NCBI GenBank assembly: GCA_004356955.1
Contig: SMXS01000122.1
Span: 1-34,364 of the forward strand
Source: Alphaproteobacteria bacterium
GTDB taxonomy: Bacteria; Pseudomonadota; Alphaproteobacteria; SMXS01
DNA length: 34,364 bases
Reading direction: 5' to 3'
Numbering within the stretch: position 1 is the first letter of the stretch; every line of letters starts with the position of its first letter. The notes beneath the pieces are model-generated. The model saw nothing but the letters and a program-made list of their open reading frames with translations. It made no database searches and had not been told where the DNA came from. The position numbers were made by a program, and so were the translations under genes. Positions 15,348-25,205 of this stretch are shown in pieces.

Positions 15348-16385
15348 TTATCCTAGCAATCGTCCTATTACCTTGGCGGTGTAATCAACCATTGGTACTA
15401 CCCGCGCATAGTTCATGCGGGTTGGCCCGATCACACCAACGACACCGATGACCGATTGTTTTGCATTCATATAGGGTGCCAGAATCAAAGATGATCCGGA
15501 CATGGAAAACAGCTTGTTTTCCGACCCGATGAAGATGCGAACACCCTCGGCATCGTGTGCCAGGTCGAGCAAATGGACGAAGTCGCGCTTGTTTTCAAGG
15601 TCCTTTATCAAATTTTGTATGCGCTCGAGGTCTTCTGCGGCTTCCAGATTGTCCAAAAGGTTGCTTTGACCCCGGACAATCAACAATTGGTCACCCTCTT
15701 GCTCGTTGGACCACTGGGCCAGGCCGTCTTCGACCACTTTGGTGGTTAACTGGTCCAGTTCGGCCTCGTGCAGGGCCAGTTCACGGCTGATATCGGCCTG
15801 GGCTTCTTCCAGCGTGCGGCCCATCAGGCGGGTGTTCAGATAATTACTGGCCCGTACCAATGTCGACGGCATCATATCAAGTGGCACGGCAACAATTCGG
15901 TTTTCGACATGACCGTCTTCGGTCACCAGCACCAACAAAGCCCGGCCTGGGGACAGGCCAACAAATTCTACATGCCGTAATTTAGAATTGGTCTTGGGCG
16001 CCAGCACAACACCGGCCCCATGAGACAACCCCGACAGCATGGTCCCGGCCTGTTCCAGCACATTCTCGAAATTGTTGCCATTGGCCACGCACTGGCTTTT
16101 GATTTCCTGCCGTTCAGTCTCGGTCAAATTGCCCAGCTCCAGCAAGCCATCGACAAACATGCGCAGGCCAATGTCAGTGGGCAGCCGCCCGGCCGACGTA
16201 TGGGGCGAATACAATAGGCCCGTGTCTTCCAGATCGGCCATGACGTTGCGAATGCTGGCCGGCGAGATGTTCAGATCGAGCGTTTTCGACAAAGTGCGCG
16301 ACCCCACAGGTTCGCCCGTCTCGAGATAATTCTCGACGATATGGCGAAACACTTCGCGGGTGCGTTGGTCAAACTCTTCGATCAT
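15348..16385 (-). CDS. hrcA: Heat-inducible transcription repressor HrcA
   Basis: This winged-helix repressor binds CIRCE operators, usually in front of groESL and dnaK. The 345-aa product starts MIEEFDQRTREVFRHIVENYLETGEPVGSRTLS, with the DNA-binding helix–turn–helix around SPASIRNVMADLEDTGLLYSPHTSAGR, then a GAF-like dimer domain to LILAPYMNAKQSVIGVVGVIGP near the C-terminus. The track's 16436 start is a TTG without support. The ATG at 16385 has aaagga about 8 nt upstream and matches the family. It is divergent from rph, a common alphaproteobacterial arrangement. No CIRCE site was found in its own promoter or in that of dnaK, so its targets are probably outside the window. Confidence 0.95.
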   Translation of the reverse strand: MIEEFDQRTREVFRHIVENYLETGEPVGSRTLSKTLDLNISPASIRNVMADLEDTGLLYSPHTSAGRLPTDIGLRMFVDGLLELGNLTETERQEIKSQCVANGNNFENVLEQAGTMLSGLSHGAGVVLAPKTNSKLRHVEFVGLSPGRALLVLVTEDGHVENRIVAVPLDMMPSTLVRASNYLNTRLMGRTLEEAQADISRELALHEAELDQLTTKVVEDGLAQWSNEQEGDQLLIVRGQSNLLDNLEAAEDLERIQNLIKDLENKRDFVHLLDLAHDAEGVRIFIGSENKLFSMSGSSLILAPYMNAKQSVIGVVGVIGPTRMNYARVVPMVDYTAKVIGRLLG

Positions 16386-16529
16386 CTGGGGCGTCCTTTG
16401 TCGCCTAAAACTAGGGTGTTGGGTAAAAGCCGTCAATCTAGGTCTGGACGGGTTGGGGCTGTCAGGATAGAAGGCCCCAAATAGGATATGAAAACGTCAG
16501 ATCAAGGGTCTGACCAGAAAGGGCAACAG

Positions 16530-17249
16530 ATGCGACCTTCCGGACGCGCCGTCGACATGATGCGCAATGTAACACTCGAAACCGGCTACACCAAACATGC
16601 CGAGGGTTCCTGCATGATCAAGTTTGGCGACACGCATGTATTGTGCAATGCCAGCCTTGAAGACCGGGTGCCGCCATTTCTGCGCAACAGCGGCAAAGGT
16701 TGGGTCACGGCGGAATACGGCATGCTGCCGCGCGCGACCCACAGCCGGTCAAGCCGCGAGGCCGCTCGTGGCAAACAATCTGGCCGTACTCAGGAAATTC
16801 AGCGCCTTATCGGCCGTAGCCTGCGCGCAGTGACCGATCTGGGAAAAATGGGCGAACGCCAGATCACGCTCGATTGTGATGTGATCCAGGCTGATGGTGG
16901 TACGCGGACAGCGTCGATTACCGGTGCCTATGTGGCGCTGCATCTGTGTTTCAAAAAAATGCAGGCCGATGGTCTGATCGACGAGATCCCCCTGGTGGAC
17001 CAGGTCGCCGCGATTTCGTGCGGTATTTATAAGGGCACGCCTGTGCTGGACCTCGATTATGCCGAAGACAGCAACGCCGATGCAGACGCCAATTTTGTGC
17101 TGACGGGCAATGGCCAGATCTGCGAAATCCAGGCAACTGCAGAACAATCGCTGTTTTCACAAGATTCGTTCAATCAACTATTGGTCCTGGCGCAAAAAGG
17201 GATTGGCGAACTGGCTGATCTGCAGCGCCAGGCCATCCATAGCGCCTAG
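16530..17249 (+). CDS. rph: Ribonuclease PH
   Basis: This phosphorolytic 3'-to-5' exoribonuclease trims tRNA 3' ends. With the ATG at 16530 ([14 protein letters not shown]), preceded by agaaaggg about 7 nt upstream, it is 239 aa, the E. coli length. Family features are [52 protein letters not shown] and [20 protein letters not shown]. The earlier in-frame ATG at 16488 adds 14 polar residues and was not chosen. It runs into rdgB after 2 nt; rph–rdgB–hemW form one operon. Confidence 0.97.
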   Translation: MRPSGRAVDMMRNVTLETGYTKHAEGSCMIKFGDTHVLCNASLEDRVPPFLRNSGKGWVTAEYGMLPRATHSRSSREAARGKQSGRTQEIQRLIGRSLRAVTDLGKMGERQITLDCDVIQADGGTRTASITGAYVALHLCFKKMQADGLIDEIPLVDQVAAISCGIYKGTPVLDLDYAEDSNADADANFVLTGNGQICEIQATAEQSLFSQDSFNQLLVLAQKGIGELADLQRQAIHSA

Positions 17250-17251
17250 CC

Positions 17252-17851
17252 ATGGCCCGTCAATTTACCGAACCCAAACTTGTTATCGCCAGCCACAACG
17301 CGGGTAAGGTTCGGGAAATTGGCGATCTGCTGCGACCCTTTGACACAGATGTCGTCTCAGCGGGCGATTTGGATATCGAAGAGCCCGAGGAAACCGGCAC
17401 AACCTTCGTCGCCAACGCCTCGTTAAAGGCCCGTGCCTCGGCCCAGGCGTCAGGGCTGCCCGCGCTGGCCGATGATTCTGGCCTGGCAGTCGTTGCCCTG
17501 AACGGAGACCCCGGCATCTATTCGGCCCGATGGGGCGGCCCAGACCGTGACTTTAACCTGGCCATGCAAAAGGTCGAAGAGGCTGTGCAGGCGACGGGCA
17601 ATAATGATCGCCGAGCCTATTTCGTGTGTGCCCTCTGCCTGGCCTGGCCGGATGGCCATGAAGAAATTTTCGAAGGGCGGGTCGACGGCACGTTGGTATG
17701 GCCTGGGCAGGGCGATCAGGGGTTTGGCTATGATCCGATCTTTTTGCCTGCAGGCGCCACGTTGACCTTTGGACAAATGGACCCGGACGCAAAACATGCC
17801 ATTAGCCACCGGGCGGACGCTTTCAGGCAATTGGTCGATGCCTGTTTCTAA
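17252..17851 (+). CDS. rdgB: dITP/XTP pyrophosphatase (RdgB/HAM1)
   Basis: This nucleotide-pool-cleaning enzyme hydrolyses dITP, ITP and XTP to the monophosphates. The 199-aa protein shows [19 protein letters not shown] (the SHNxxK motif), [23 protein letters not shown] and the base-recognition loop [12 protein letters not shown], with the final helix [14 protein letters not shown]. It lies 2 nt after rph and its 3' end overlaps hemW by 14 nt. Confidence 0.97.
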   Translation: MARQFTEPKLVIASHNAGKVREIGDLLRPFDTDVVSAGDLDIEEPEETGTTFVANASLKARASAQASGLPALADDSGLAVVALNGDPGIYSARWGGPDRDFNLAMQKVEEAVQATGNNDRRAYFVCALCLAWPDGHEEIFEGRVDGTLVWPGQGDQGFGYDPIFLPAGATLTFGQMDPDAKHAISHRADAFRQLVDACF

Positions 17852-19028
17852 TGTAAAAAGCCAGGCCGGCTCCTTGGATGGGGGCGGCTTTGGCATTTAT
17901 GTGCACTGGCCTTTTTGTCTGGCGAAGTGCCCCTATTGCGACTTCAACTCCCATGTGCGCGAACAAATCGACGAAAGCGGCTGGCGCGACGCGCTGCTGG
18001 CTGAATTGTCCTACTTTGCCGCCCAAACAGGTTCGCGATCTGTCGACAGCATCTTTTTTGGCGGCGGCACGCCTTCCCTGATGTCACCAGCCAGCGTTGG
18101 CGCGGTGATTGACGCCGTTGGCAAGCACTGGTCAGTTGGTTCTGATACCGAGATCACGTTGGAGGCAAACCCCACCAGCGTCGAGGCCAAAAAATTTGCC
18201 GGGTTTGCCTTTGCCGGGGTGAACCGGTTGTCCATGGGCGTGCAATCCCTGGATGATAGGGCGTTACAGTTTTTGGGGCGCGAGCACTCGGCAAGTGAGG
18301 CGCTTGCGGCATTTGAGGTCGCGCGGCAGCATTTTCCGCGAATTTCGTTCGACCTGATCTATGGTCGTCCTGACCAGACAATTGATCAATGGACCAAAGA
18401 GCTGAACCGCGCCATCGACCTGACAGCCGGGCATCTGTCGGTTTACCAGCTGACCATCGAAGAAGGCACAGCGTTTCATACGGCGTTTCGCCAGGGCCGA
18501 CTGACCATGCCGTCAGATGATCTGGGCGCCGATATGTATATGGCCACACAAGATCTGACACGGGCGGCCGGCCTGCCCGCATACGAGATTTCCAACCACG
18601 CGCGGCCGGGTGAAGAATGTCGCCATAATCTGGTTTATTGGCGCTATGGCGACTATGTAGGTGTTGGTCCCGGCGCCCACGGGCGCATCACGCGTGACGG
18701 CCAAAAAATAGCCACAGCCCAGCGTCACAAGCCGGAATCATGGATCGACGCTGTGACGCGTAATGGTCATGGATCGGTCGAAGATACGGTCCTGGACCAC
18801 CAAGTCTGCGCCGAGGAAATGTTGATGATGGGCCTGCGCCTGACGGAAGGCGTCGACCTGGCCCGATTGACCAAAATTGCCGGGCAACCCTGGCAGAATG
18901 TGATCGATTTAGACGCCTGCGAGGCGTTGGTATCAGAAGGAATGCTGGTCCTATCCGCAGATAGGATTCAAGCTAGTCCAACGGGAACTGTGGTGTTGAA
19001 CTCTCTGACGGCGGCACTGCTGGCATAG
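17838..19028 (+). CDS. hemW: HemW-type heme chaperone/radical SAM protein
   Basis: This radical SAM protein is related to HemN. HemW is now known as a heme-binding chaperone rather than a coproporphyrinogen oxidase. The 396-aa form (start ATG 17838, [11 protein letters not shown], inside rdgB) carries the [4Fe-4S] motif C27-X3-C31-X2-C34 in [22 protein letters not shown], and [22 protein letters not shown]. It lacks the extra N-terminal elements of HemN. The track start at 17769 lies deep in rdgB and was rejected. The stop is inside the 3' end of the convergent LpoA-like gene (56-nt overlap). Confidence 0.93.
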   Translation: MPVSNVKSQAGSLDGGGFGIYVHWPFCLAKCPYCDFNSHVREQIDESGWRDALLAELSYFAAQTGSRSVDSIFFGGGTPSLMSPASVGAVIDAVGKHWSVGSDTEITLEANPTSVEAKKFAGFAFAGVNRLSMGVQSLDDRALQFLGREHSASEALAAFEVARQHFPRISFDLIYGRPDQTIDQWTKELNRAIDLTAGHLSVYQLTIEEGTAFHTAFRQGRLTMPSDDLGADMYMATQDLTRAAGLPAYEISNHARPGEECRHNLVYWRYGDYVGVGPGAHGRITRDGQKIATAQRHKPESWIDAVTRNGHGSVEDTVLDHQVCAEEMLMMGLRLTEGVDLARLTKIAGQPWQNVIDLDACEALVSEGMLVLSADRIQASPTGTVVLNSLTAALLA

Positions 19029-20523
19029 AATTGTCGCCGGGCAGCGCATCGATCAGCGGTTCATCTTCAAATTCCAGGAAGTCGTATTCGTCGATTTCCT
19101 CTTCAATTCCAAAGTCGTATCGGTCGTCTGGGACGAACTCCAAATCTATACCAATGTCGTCCTCGGGGTTTGGCGACAATGGCGTAGCCAGGGGCGGTGG
19201 GATATCACCGCCGACGACCCGCATGCCTTCTGGCCTGATCTCGATAATGGCCAGTCTTCGTTGTGCCGTCCCATCATCGCCAAATTTAAAGACACCATCA
19301 ATGCCGGAAAAACCGCGCGGATTGGTCAGGGCATCGGGCCCAAATGGTTGATAGACATCCAGGCGCAACAGGGTTGCGGCCAGTGCCGTGGCGTCATAGG
19401 CCAGGCTGGCAATGCGTGGCGGAGTGTTGCCATAAATCGTGTTGTATCGTTCAGAAAAACTGGCCGCTGCCTGGGGCACGGGTCCTGCAAACAACGCCCC
19501 ATACAGGGCGGGTTCCAGGTGCAGGCCGGGGTCATCCCATACACCGGTGCCCAAAAATTGCACGATTTTGGGGTCGATTTCATAATAGGGCAGCAAGGGT
19601 GCGATACTGCGGATCATACGACCACCAGCAATCATCAAGACCGCGTCATAGGATAGGTTGCCAAGTACCTCTGTTTTGTTGAGGCGCCCCCGCATTTCCC
19701 GGGCCAGATCGTCATCAGCGCCAAAGCTGCGCAAAAACTTGACCTCTTCAAGCAGGGCGGTTCGGCGCTTGTCATAATTTGCCAGGCGTTTGACGGAATC
19801 GATAGGCGAGTCATCGCCTTCGGCATAAAACTCTACCTGAACAAGTTCTGCCCTTCTTTTGGTGATGGCCGCCCGGTAGGCATCCAACATGCGATTGCCC
19901 GCTGTTGTCTGGGGCAAGAATGCCGCAAAGCGGGTTTTGCCCATCGAAATCGCATGGCCGACGACATCGTCGATCTGTTGTTCGGGGGTAAAGCCCATAA
20001 TGTAGACGCCCTGCCCGGCCACCGACCGATCTGTGGAAAACCCGATGATCGGGATGCCATTGGTTTGCGCACGCGCCTTGATGGCCTGAATGGATGCCGA
20101 GAAGACCGGCCCCAGCACCAGATGCGCACCACTGGTAATGGCTTGTTCCATGGCCGCCGCTGCCCCCTCGGGCGTGCCTTTTGTATCGATTGGCAAAAGT
20201 GTCAGTCGGTCGACATGGGTATCAAACAGCCCAATCTGGGCGGCGTTCAGCAATGATCTTCCCAACTCTGCAAAGCGGCCGCTCAGGGGGATCAACAAGG
20301 CAACACGGGCTTCACCCGCGCCGACAGATTTTGTCTCGAACGGGGGTGGGACCAGAGGGACCAGTGCCGACGGTCTGACCAAGATGGGTTTTGGTGCAGG
20401 GGCTGGGGTTGGGACGCTGGCCTGCCGGCTACCAAAGCCACCTGCGCACGAGGCCAACAGCATCGTTGCTGCCATCAAAAAAAACAGGCAGAAGTGGACC
20501 GGTCGGGCGTGGTCTGCGAACAT
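18973..20523 (-). CDS. LpoA-like penicillin-binding protein activator lipoprotein
   Basis: This is a 516-aa exported lipoprotein with signal peptide and lipobox LLASC (Cys26), a Pro/Ala-rich linker, and a periplasmic-binding type 1 domain (RVALLIPLSGRFAELGRSLLNAAQIGLFD, about residues 72–100, through SFSERYNTIYGNTPPRIASLAYDATALAA). That domain combination is the C-terminal half of LpoA, which stimulates PBP1A in Gammaproteobacteria. Alphaproteobacterial homologs are usually named by similarity only. The TPR half of LpoA is absent. After the domain comes an unusually acidic tail (DIGIDLEFVPDDRYDFGIEE…). It is divergent from rsmI, as in many proteobacteria, and overlaps hemW by 56 nt in antisense. 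Confidence 0.88.
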   Translation of the reverse strand: MFADHARPVHFCLFFLMAATMLLASCAGGFGSRQASVPTPAPAPKPILVRPSALVPLVPPPFETKSVGAGEARVALLIPLSGRFAELGRSLLNAAQIGLFDTHVDRLTLLPIDTKGTPEGAAAAMEQAITSGAHLVLGPVFSASIQAIKARAQTNGIPIIGFSTDRSVAGQGVYIMGFTPEQQIDDVVGHAISMGKTRFAAFLPQTTAGNRMLDAYRAAITKRRAELVQVEFYAEGDDSPIDSVKRLANYDKRRTALLEEVKFLRSFGADDDLAREMRGRLNKTEVLGNLSYDAVLMIAGGRMIRSIAPLLPYYEIDPKIVQFLGTGVWDDPGLHLEPALYGALFAGPVPQAAASFSERYNTIYGNTPPRIASLAYDATALAATLLRLDVYQPFGPDALTNPRGFSGIDGVFKFGDDGTAQRRLAIIEIRPEGMRVVGGDIPPPLATPLSPNPEDDIGIDLEFVPDDRYDFGIEEEIDEYDFLEFEDEPLIDALPGDNSMPAVPPSESSTPQFPLD

Positions 20524-20589
20524 TCGTAAACTGGCTCAGCACATAGGATGGCGGGCATGCCATCGGGTTAATTTGGAGACGCTTAAAAC

Positions 20590-21474
20590 ATGGAAGTTCC
20601 TGATCCACAAGTCAATCTGGCGAACGGCCTGTTTGTCGTCGCGACGCCCATTGGCAATTTGCGCGATGTGACTCTGCGGGCGCTTGATGTGCTGAACGGG
20701 GTCGACCTGATCGCCTGTGAAGATACCCGCATTACCAGCCGTCTGTTGACGCGCTATGGCATCAACACACCAATGGTTGCCCATCACGAACACAATGCCG
20801 CTGCCGTGCGTCCCCGATTGCTTGGCGCGTTGGACGCCGGCGAGAAAGTCGCGCTGGTCAGTGATGCGGGGACGCCCCTGATTTCGGACCCCGGGTACAA
20901 ATTGGTGCGTGAAGCCGCAGCCGCTGGCCATCGAATTATTCCGGTACCGGGCGCTTCGGCCACCCTGGCTGCCTTGTCGGCGGCTGGGGTGCCGACCGAT
21001 CGCTTTCTGTTTGTCGGCTTTCTGCCGGAAAAGCAGGTGGCCAGGCAAAAAGCCTTGCGAGCCCTGATTGGCGAGGACGCGACACTGGTTATTTACGAAT
21101 CGGCTCGGCGCTTGCCGGCATCCATCAAAGACATGGCGGCAAACCTGCCCGGCCGCGAGGTCGTCGTGGCCCGCGAACTGACCAAACGATTTGAAGAATT
21201 TGTGCGTGGCGATATTCAAGAGGTTTGCGACCATTACCAAAGGGCCGGGCCACCCAAAGGGGAAGTAGTGGTTTTGCTAGGTCCACCCCCTGTCGAAGAG
21301 GTGTCCAACGCGTCTGTTGATGCGGCCTTGAGGGCTATTTTGGATGATGTGGGTGTCAAAGCAGCATCATCGGCCGTGGCGGCCCTGACGGGTCAACCCA
21401 AGCGGGATATTTATGCCCGGGCCCTCAAATTGACCAAATCTGCTGATCCCGCCAATTCTACTGATCCTAAATGA
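20590..21474 (+). CDS. rsmI: 16S rRNA (cytidine1402-2'-O)-methyltransferase
   Basis: This SAM-dependent tetrapyrrole-methylase-fold enzyme 2'-O-methylates C1402 of 16S rRNA in the decoding centre. The 294-aa protein contains LFVVATPIGNLRDVTLRALDVL, ACEDTRITSRLL, VALVSDAGTPLISDPGYKLV and VPGASATLAALSAAGVPTDRF. The 5' gap (66 nt to the divergent lipoprotein gene) includes a short gatggc/gccatc hairpin (20547–20564). It ends with an ATGA overlap with yraN. Confidence 0.97.
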   Translation: MEVPDPQVNLANGLFVVATPIGNLRDVTLRALDVLNGVDLIACEDTRITSRLLTRYGINTPMVAHHEHNAAAVRPRLLGALDAGEKVALVSDAGTPLISDPGYKLVREAAAAGHRIIPVPGASATLAALSAAGVPTDRFLFVGFLPEKQVARQKALRALIGEDATLVIYESARRLPASIKDMAANLPGREVVVARELTKRFEEFVRGDIQEVCDHYQRAGPPKGEVVVLLGPPPVEEVSNASVDAALRAILDDVGVKAASSAVAALTGQPKRDIYARALKLTKSADPANSTDPK

Positions 21475-21845
21475 CGAATACCCGATCCCGGCAACTGGCG
21501 CGAAAGCGCGGTCTCAGGGCCGAGGCCCTGTGTGCGCTGATACTGCGGTTGCAGGGATATCGGATTTTGGACCGCAACTGGCGCGTACCGGTGGGCGAGG
21601 TCGACATCATTGCGCGTCGGGGCAAGGTTCTGGCCTTTGTCGAGGTGAAAACCCGTGATACAGAAGATGCCGCATTTGAGGCGGTGTCCCTAAAACAGCG
21701 TCAACGCATTGAAAAAGCAGTAGGTGCATATCTGGCCATGCATCCAGAGTGTGCGAATTTGCACGCACGCTTTGATGTAATGGCCGTTGCCCCCTGGCGC
21801 TGGCCCGCGCATATTCAGGCTGCTTGGGGTTGGACTAACGTCTGA
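21471..21845 (+). CDS. yraN: YraN/UPF0102 family protein (nuclease-like fold)
   Basis: This 124-aa protein of the UPF0102 family has a restriction-endonuclease-like core: [25 protein letters not shown], then [21 protein letters not shown], which carries the E-x-D and E-V-K triad. The biological role is not established. It is coupled to rsmI by a 4-nt overlap, the standard proteobacterial neighbourhood of rsmI, lpoA and yraN. Confidence 0.95.
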   Translation: MTNTRSRQLARKRGLRAEALCALILRLQGYRILDRNWRVPVGEVDIIARRGKVLAFVEVKTRDTEDAAFEAVSLKQRQRIEKAVGAYLAMHPECANLHARFDVMAVAPWRWPAHIQAAWGWTNV

Positions 21846-21885
21846 CCCCGTGCGCAGGGGTCCAGACCCGGAGGAGAAAGACCAA

Positions 21886-22824
21886 GTGACATTGTCCGTT
21901 GCGATCCAAATGGACCCAATCCAAACAGTTGATATAGATGGCGACAGTACTTTTGCGCTGGCGCTGGAAGCGCAGTCGCGCGGGCATTCACTGTTCTTCT
22001 ATTTACCCAGGAACCTTTCCCTGCGCGATAATGTGGTGGTCGCCCGTGGCCAGGATATGACTGTCCGGCGTGAACTGGGCAATCATGTGACCCTGGGCGA
22101 GGAACGCCAGATTGACCTGTCGACCATGGATGTGGTGCTGCTGCGCCAGGACCCGCCTTTTGATATGGGCTATATCACCACGACCCATTTGCTGGAGCGC
22201 ATCCACCCGAAAACCCTGGTGGTGAACGACCCGGCCCAGGTGCGCAATGCGCCCGAAAAGATATTGGTCACCGAATTTCCCGACCTGATGCCAGAAACGC
22301 TGATCACCGCCAACAAAGACGACATCGTCGCGTTTCGGGCCGAATACAAAGACATCATCATGAAGCCGCTTTACGGCAATGGTGGCGCTGGTGTGTTCCG
22401 TGTTCGACAAGGCGATGAGAATTTGAATGCACTGTTCGAGATGTTCGAGCAATTTTACCGCGAGCCGATCATTGTCCAGCGCTATCTGCCCGAGGTTCGT
22501 CAGGGCGATAAACGCATCATCCTGGTCGATGGCAAAGCGGCGGGCGTGATTAATCGGATACCCGCCGAGGGTGAAACGCGGTCCAACATGCATGTTGGTG
22601 GCGTCGCTGAAAAGTCAGGCATGACGACCCGCGATCATGAAATATGCGAGGTCATTGGCCCCATGTTGTCGGAACGCGGGCTGATATTCGTCGGCATTGA
22701 TGTCATTGGTGACTATCTGACAGAGATTAACGTGACGTCACCCACCGGCATTCAGGAGATAGACCGTTATGACGGCGTCAACCTGTCTGGCCAAATCTGG
22801 GATGCTATCGAGGCCCGACGCTAA
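21886..22824 (+). CDS. gshB: Glutathione synthetase
   Basis: This ATP-grasp ligase adds glycine to γ-glutamylcysteine. With the GTG at 21886 ([25 protein letters not shown]…) it is 312 aa, the bacterial length. A strong ggaggag lies about 9 nt upstream, which decides this start over the upstream ATG at 21787 that would overlap yraN by 59 nt. Motifs are [35 protein letters not shown] (ATP-binding loop), [29 protein letters not shown] and [18 protein letters not shown] 57-nt gap separates it from the RND gene. Confidence 0.97.
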   Translation: MTLSVAIQMDPIQTVDIDGDSTFALALEAQSRGHSLFFYLPRNLSLRDNVVVARGQDMTVRRELGNHVTLGEERQIDLSTMDVVLLRQDPPFDMGYITTTHLLERIHPKTLVVNDPAQVRNAPEKILVTEFPDLMPETLITANKDDIVAFRAEYKDIIMKPLYGNGGAGVFRVRQGDENLNALFEMFEQFYREPIIVQRYLPEVRQGDKRIILVDGKAAGVINRIPAEGETRSNMHVGGVAEKSGMTTRDHEICEVIGPMLSERGLIFVGIDVIGDYLTEINVTSPTGIQEIDRYDGVNLSGQIWDAIEARR

Positions 22825-22881
22825 ACAGGTATGGCGCTAAAAAGGTCCATTGCAAAATAAACCAGCAAAACGAGGGAACAG

Positions 22882-25197
22882 ATGAGTAATTGGGTAAGTA
22901 ATTATGTTCATAGCCTTTTTCGGTTTCGTTGGCTTGTTTTGTTGGGGGTCATTGCAGTAACGGCGCTGGCGCTGTATGGCGCCACCTACCTGACCTTCAA
23001 GGGAGACTACCGCATCTTTTTTGGGGATGACAATCCTCAACTACAGGCGCATGACGCCTTGGAGCGGAAATATACCAAAGCCGATAACATCCTGTTTGTC
23101 ATCCAGCCCCATGAGGGCACGGTATTCAACCGCGATGTGCTGGTTGCCGTTGCATGGCTGTCCGAGGAATCCTGGTATATGCCCCTTGCTCTGCGGGTGG
23201 ATTCACTTTCAACCTATCAGCACACTCGGGCCGAGGGAGACGATCTGACAGTCGAGGCCATTGCTCAATATCCGCAGGAAATGAGCGATGAGGACATTGC
23301 CTATTTGCGCGACGTCGCCCTGAACGAACCCTTCCTGGCGGGTAAAGCAATTGCTTTGGATGAGCGCACAACGGCGGTTGCGGTCACCTTCCAACTACCC
23401 GATACCACGGGCACGATCGCCAATGAAATAGCGGTCTCGGCGCGGGAAATTCAGGCCAGGGCACGCGAGAAGTACCCAGATCTTCGTATTGAGTTGACCG
23501 GCACGATCATGCTCAATAACTCGTTTTCAGAAGTCGCGTTCAACGATTTTACGACCCTGTTCCCTTTGATGCTGTTGCTGCTGGTTGTCACCATCTTATG
23601 GTTTCTGCGATCGGCCTGGGCAGCGCTGGCCACCCTCATTGTGGTGTTGCTGTCGGCCGCCGTCGGTTATGGCGGGGCGGGCTGGATGGGGCTGTTTATC
23701 AGCGCGCCGACCTCAAATTGTTTTGTTATTATCCTGACGGTGGCAGTGGCGGATTCGATCCATCTGTTGATCACCCTGTTCAAGCAAATGCGCCTGGGCA
23801 TGTCAAAAAGGGATGCCATGGCGGAAAGCATGCGGTTGAACATGCAGCCGGTGTTCCTCACCAGCCTGACGACGGCCATCGGGTTCCTTAGCCTGAATTT
23901 TGCCGACGCGCCGCCCATTCAGCATTTGGGCACAATTTCGGCCATTGGGACGATAGCAGCCTATTTCTATTCGGTCGTCCTTTTGCCAATCCTGATAGAC
24001 TTTCTGCCGGTCAAGGCACACGACACAGCGCACAAAGACGAAGCTGTTCTGACCCGTATCGTTGAATTTGTTATCGGCCATAGCCGAAAAATCATCGTCG
24101 GGACCATTGGCTTGTTGGCGGTTTCGATCGCCTTTTTGCCACAGATCATTGTGAACGATAAATTTGTCGAGTTTTTCTCGACCAATATGGACTTCCGCAA
24201 CGCCTCAGACTTTGCTACCGAAAACCTGACCGGCATTTACATAGTCGAGTTTTCTCTGGGCTCTGGTGAAAGCGGCGGCATTGCAGAGCCCAGCTATCTG
24301 CAGAATCTGCAAGATTTTGAAGACTGGATCATGGCCTACCCCACCTATGGGCCTACGGGCGGCGGCGTCCAGCACGTGAACGACTTCAACTTCGTCATGA
24401 AAAAGCTGAACAAAAGCATGAATGGCGACGATCCCAGTTTCTACAGATTGCCTGAACAGCGCGACCTGGCGGCGCAATATCTGTTGATGTATGAGATGTC
24501 TCTGCCAGAAGGCCAGGATTTGAATAATCAGATCAATGTCGACAAGTCTTCAACCCGGGTATCGGTTACCTTGGGTGATGTTGCCAGTTCCTATATGCGC
24601 AAATTCTCTGCCGATGGTGAACAATGGCTGATCGACAACAAGCCGGCGGCCATGGTGTCCAAGGGCAGTGGCGTGCCCATCATGTTTTCCTTCCTGACAG
24701 AGCGCAACGTATTGGACATGATCAAGGGAACTGGCATTGCGTTTATTTTGATCTCGATCGTCTTGATGCTGGCGCTCAAGAGCTTTCGCATAGGGTTGAT
24801 CAGCCTGTTGCCGAATTTTCTGCCCCCCATCGTGGTGTTCGGATTTTGGTCGATGCTTTATGGTGAAATTGGCCTCTATGCGGCTTTTGTCACGGCGACG
24901 GCTCTGGGCCTGATCGTCGACTTCACAGTGCATTTCCTCAGCAAGTATTTGCGCGCCCGACGAGAGAAGGACCTGGGTGCTGAAGAGGGTATTCGATACG
25001 CTATGGCCAATGTTGGCAGTGCCCTTTGGGTCACAGCAGCGGTCCTGATAACCGGCTTCATGGCCTTGACCCTGTCTGATTTCCTCATTAACTCCTTAAT
25101 GGGATTATTGACGGCGATGATTATAGCTGTGGCACTTGTATTTGATTTTCTATTTTTACCGGCACTGTTATTGGTGTTTGATAAGAAAAAAAGGTGA
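22882..25197 (+). CDS. RND/MMPL-family transporter (hydrophobe/lipid exporter-like)
   Basis: This 771-aa inner-membrane protein has a duplicated RND layout: an N-terminal membrane helix (about residues 16–36), a large periplasmic loop, a first membrane bundle around 231–370, a second periplasmic loop (about 425–610), and a second bundle to the end. Each bundle has an acidic residue in a helix (AVADSIHLL; LGLIVDFTVHFL), as needed for proton coupling. It is shorter than AcrB-type pumps, and no membrane-fusion (adaptor) gene is nearby, so it resembles MMPL/HpnN-like lipid transporters rather than multidrug efflux. gaggga lies just before the ATG. The stop overlaps a possible GTG start of the LolA-like gene, so the three genes 22882–27351 look like one operon. 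The cargo is unknown. Confidence 0.85.
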   Translation: MSNWVSNYVHSLFRFRWLVLLGVIAVTALALYGATYLTFKGDYRIFFGDDNPQLQAHDALERKYTKADNILFVIQPHEGTVFNRDVLVAVAWLSEESWYMPLALRVDSLSTYQHTRAEGDDLTVEAIAQYPQEMSDEDIAYLRDVALNEPFLAGKAIALDERTTAVAVTFQLPDTTGTIANEIAVSAREIQARAREKYPDLRIELTGTIMLNNSFSEVAFNDFTTLFPLMLLLLVVTILWFLRSAWAALATLIVVLLSAAVGYGGAGWMGLFISAPTSNCFVIILTVAVADSIHLLITLFKQMRLGMSKRDAMAESMRLNMQPVFLTSLTTAIGFLSLNFADAPPIQHLGTISAIGTIAAYFYSVVLLPILIDFLPVKAHDTAHKDEAVLTRIVEFVIGHSRKIIVGTIGLLAVSIAFLPQIIVNDKFVEFFSTNMDFRNASDFATENLTGIYIVEFSLGSGESGGIAEPSYLQNLQDFEDWIMAYPTYGPTGGGVQHVNDFNFVMKKLNKSMNGDDPSFYRLPEQRDLAAQYLLMYEMSLPEGQDLNNQINVDKSSTRVSVTLGDVASSYMRKFSADGEQWLIDNKPAAMVSKGSGVPIMFSFLTERNVLDMIKGTGIAFILISIVLMLALKSFRIGLISLLPNFLPPIVVFGFWSMLYGEIGLYAAFVTATALGLIVDFTVHFLSKYLRARREKDLGAEEGIRYAMANVGSALWVTAAVLITGFMALTLSDFLINSLMGLLTAMIIAVALVFDFLFLPALLLVFDKKKR

Positions 25198-25205
25198 GTA
25201 GTAAC

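Noticed and set aside
16386-16436. Upstream TTG start for hrcA
   Set aside because: There is no ribosome site and no family match; the ATG at 16385 has aaagga upstream.
21787-21885. Upstream ATG start for gshB
   Set aside because: It adds 33 residues overlapping yraN and lacks family similarity; the GTG at 21886 has a strong ribosome site.
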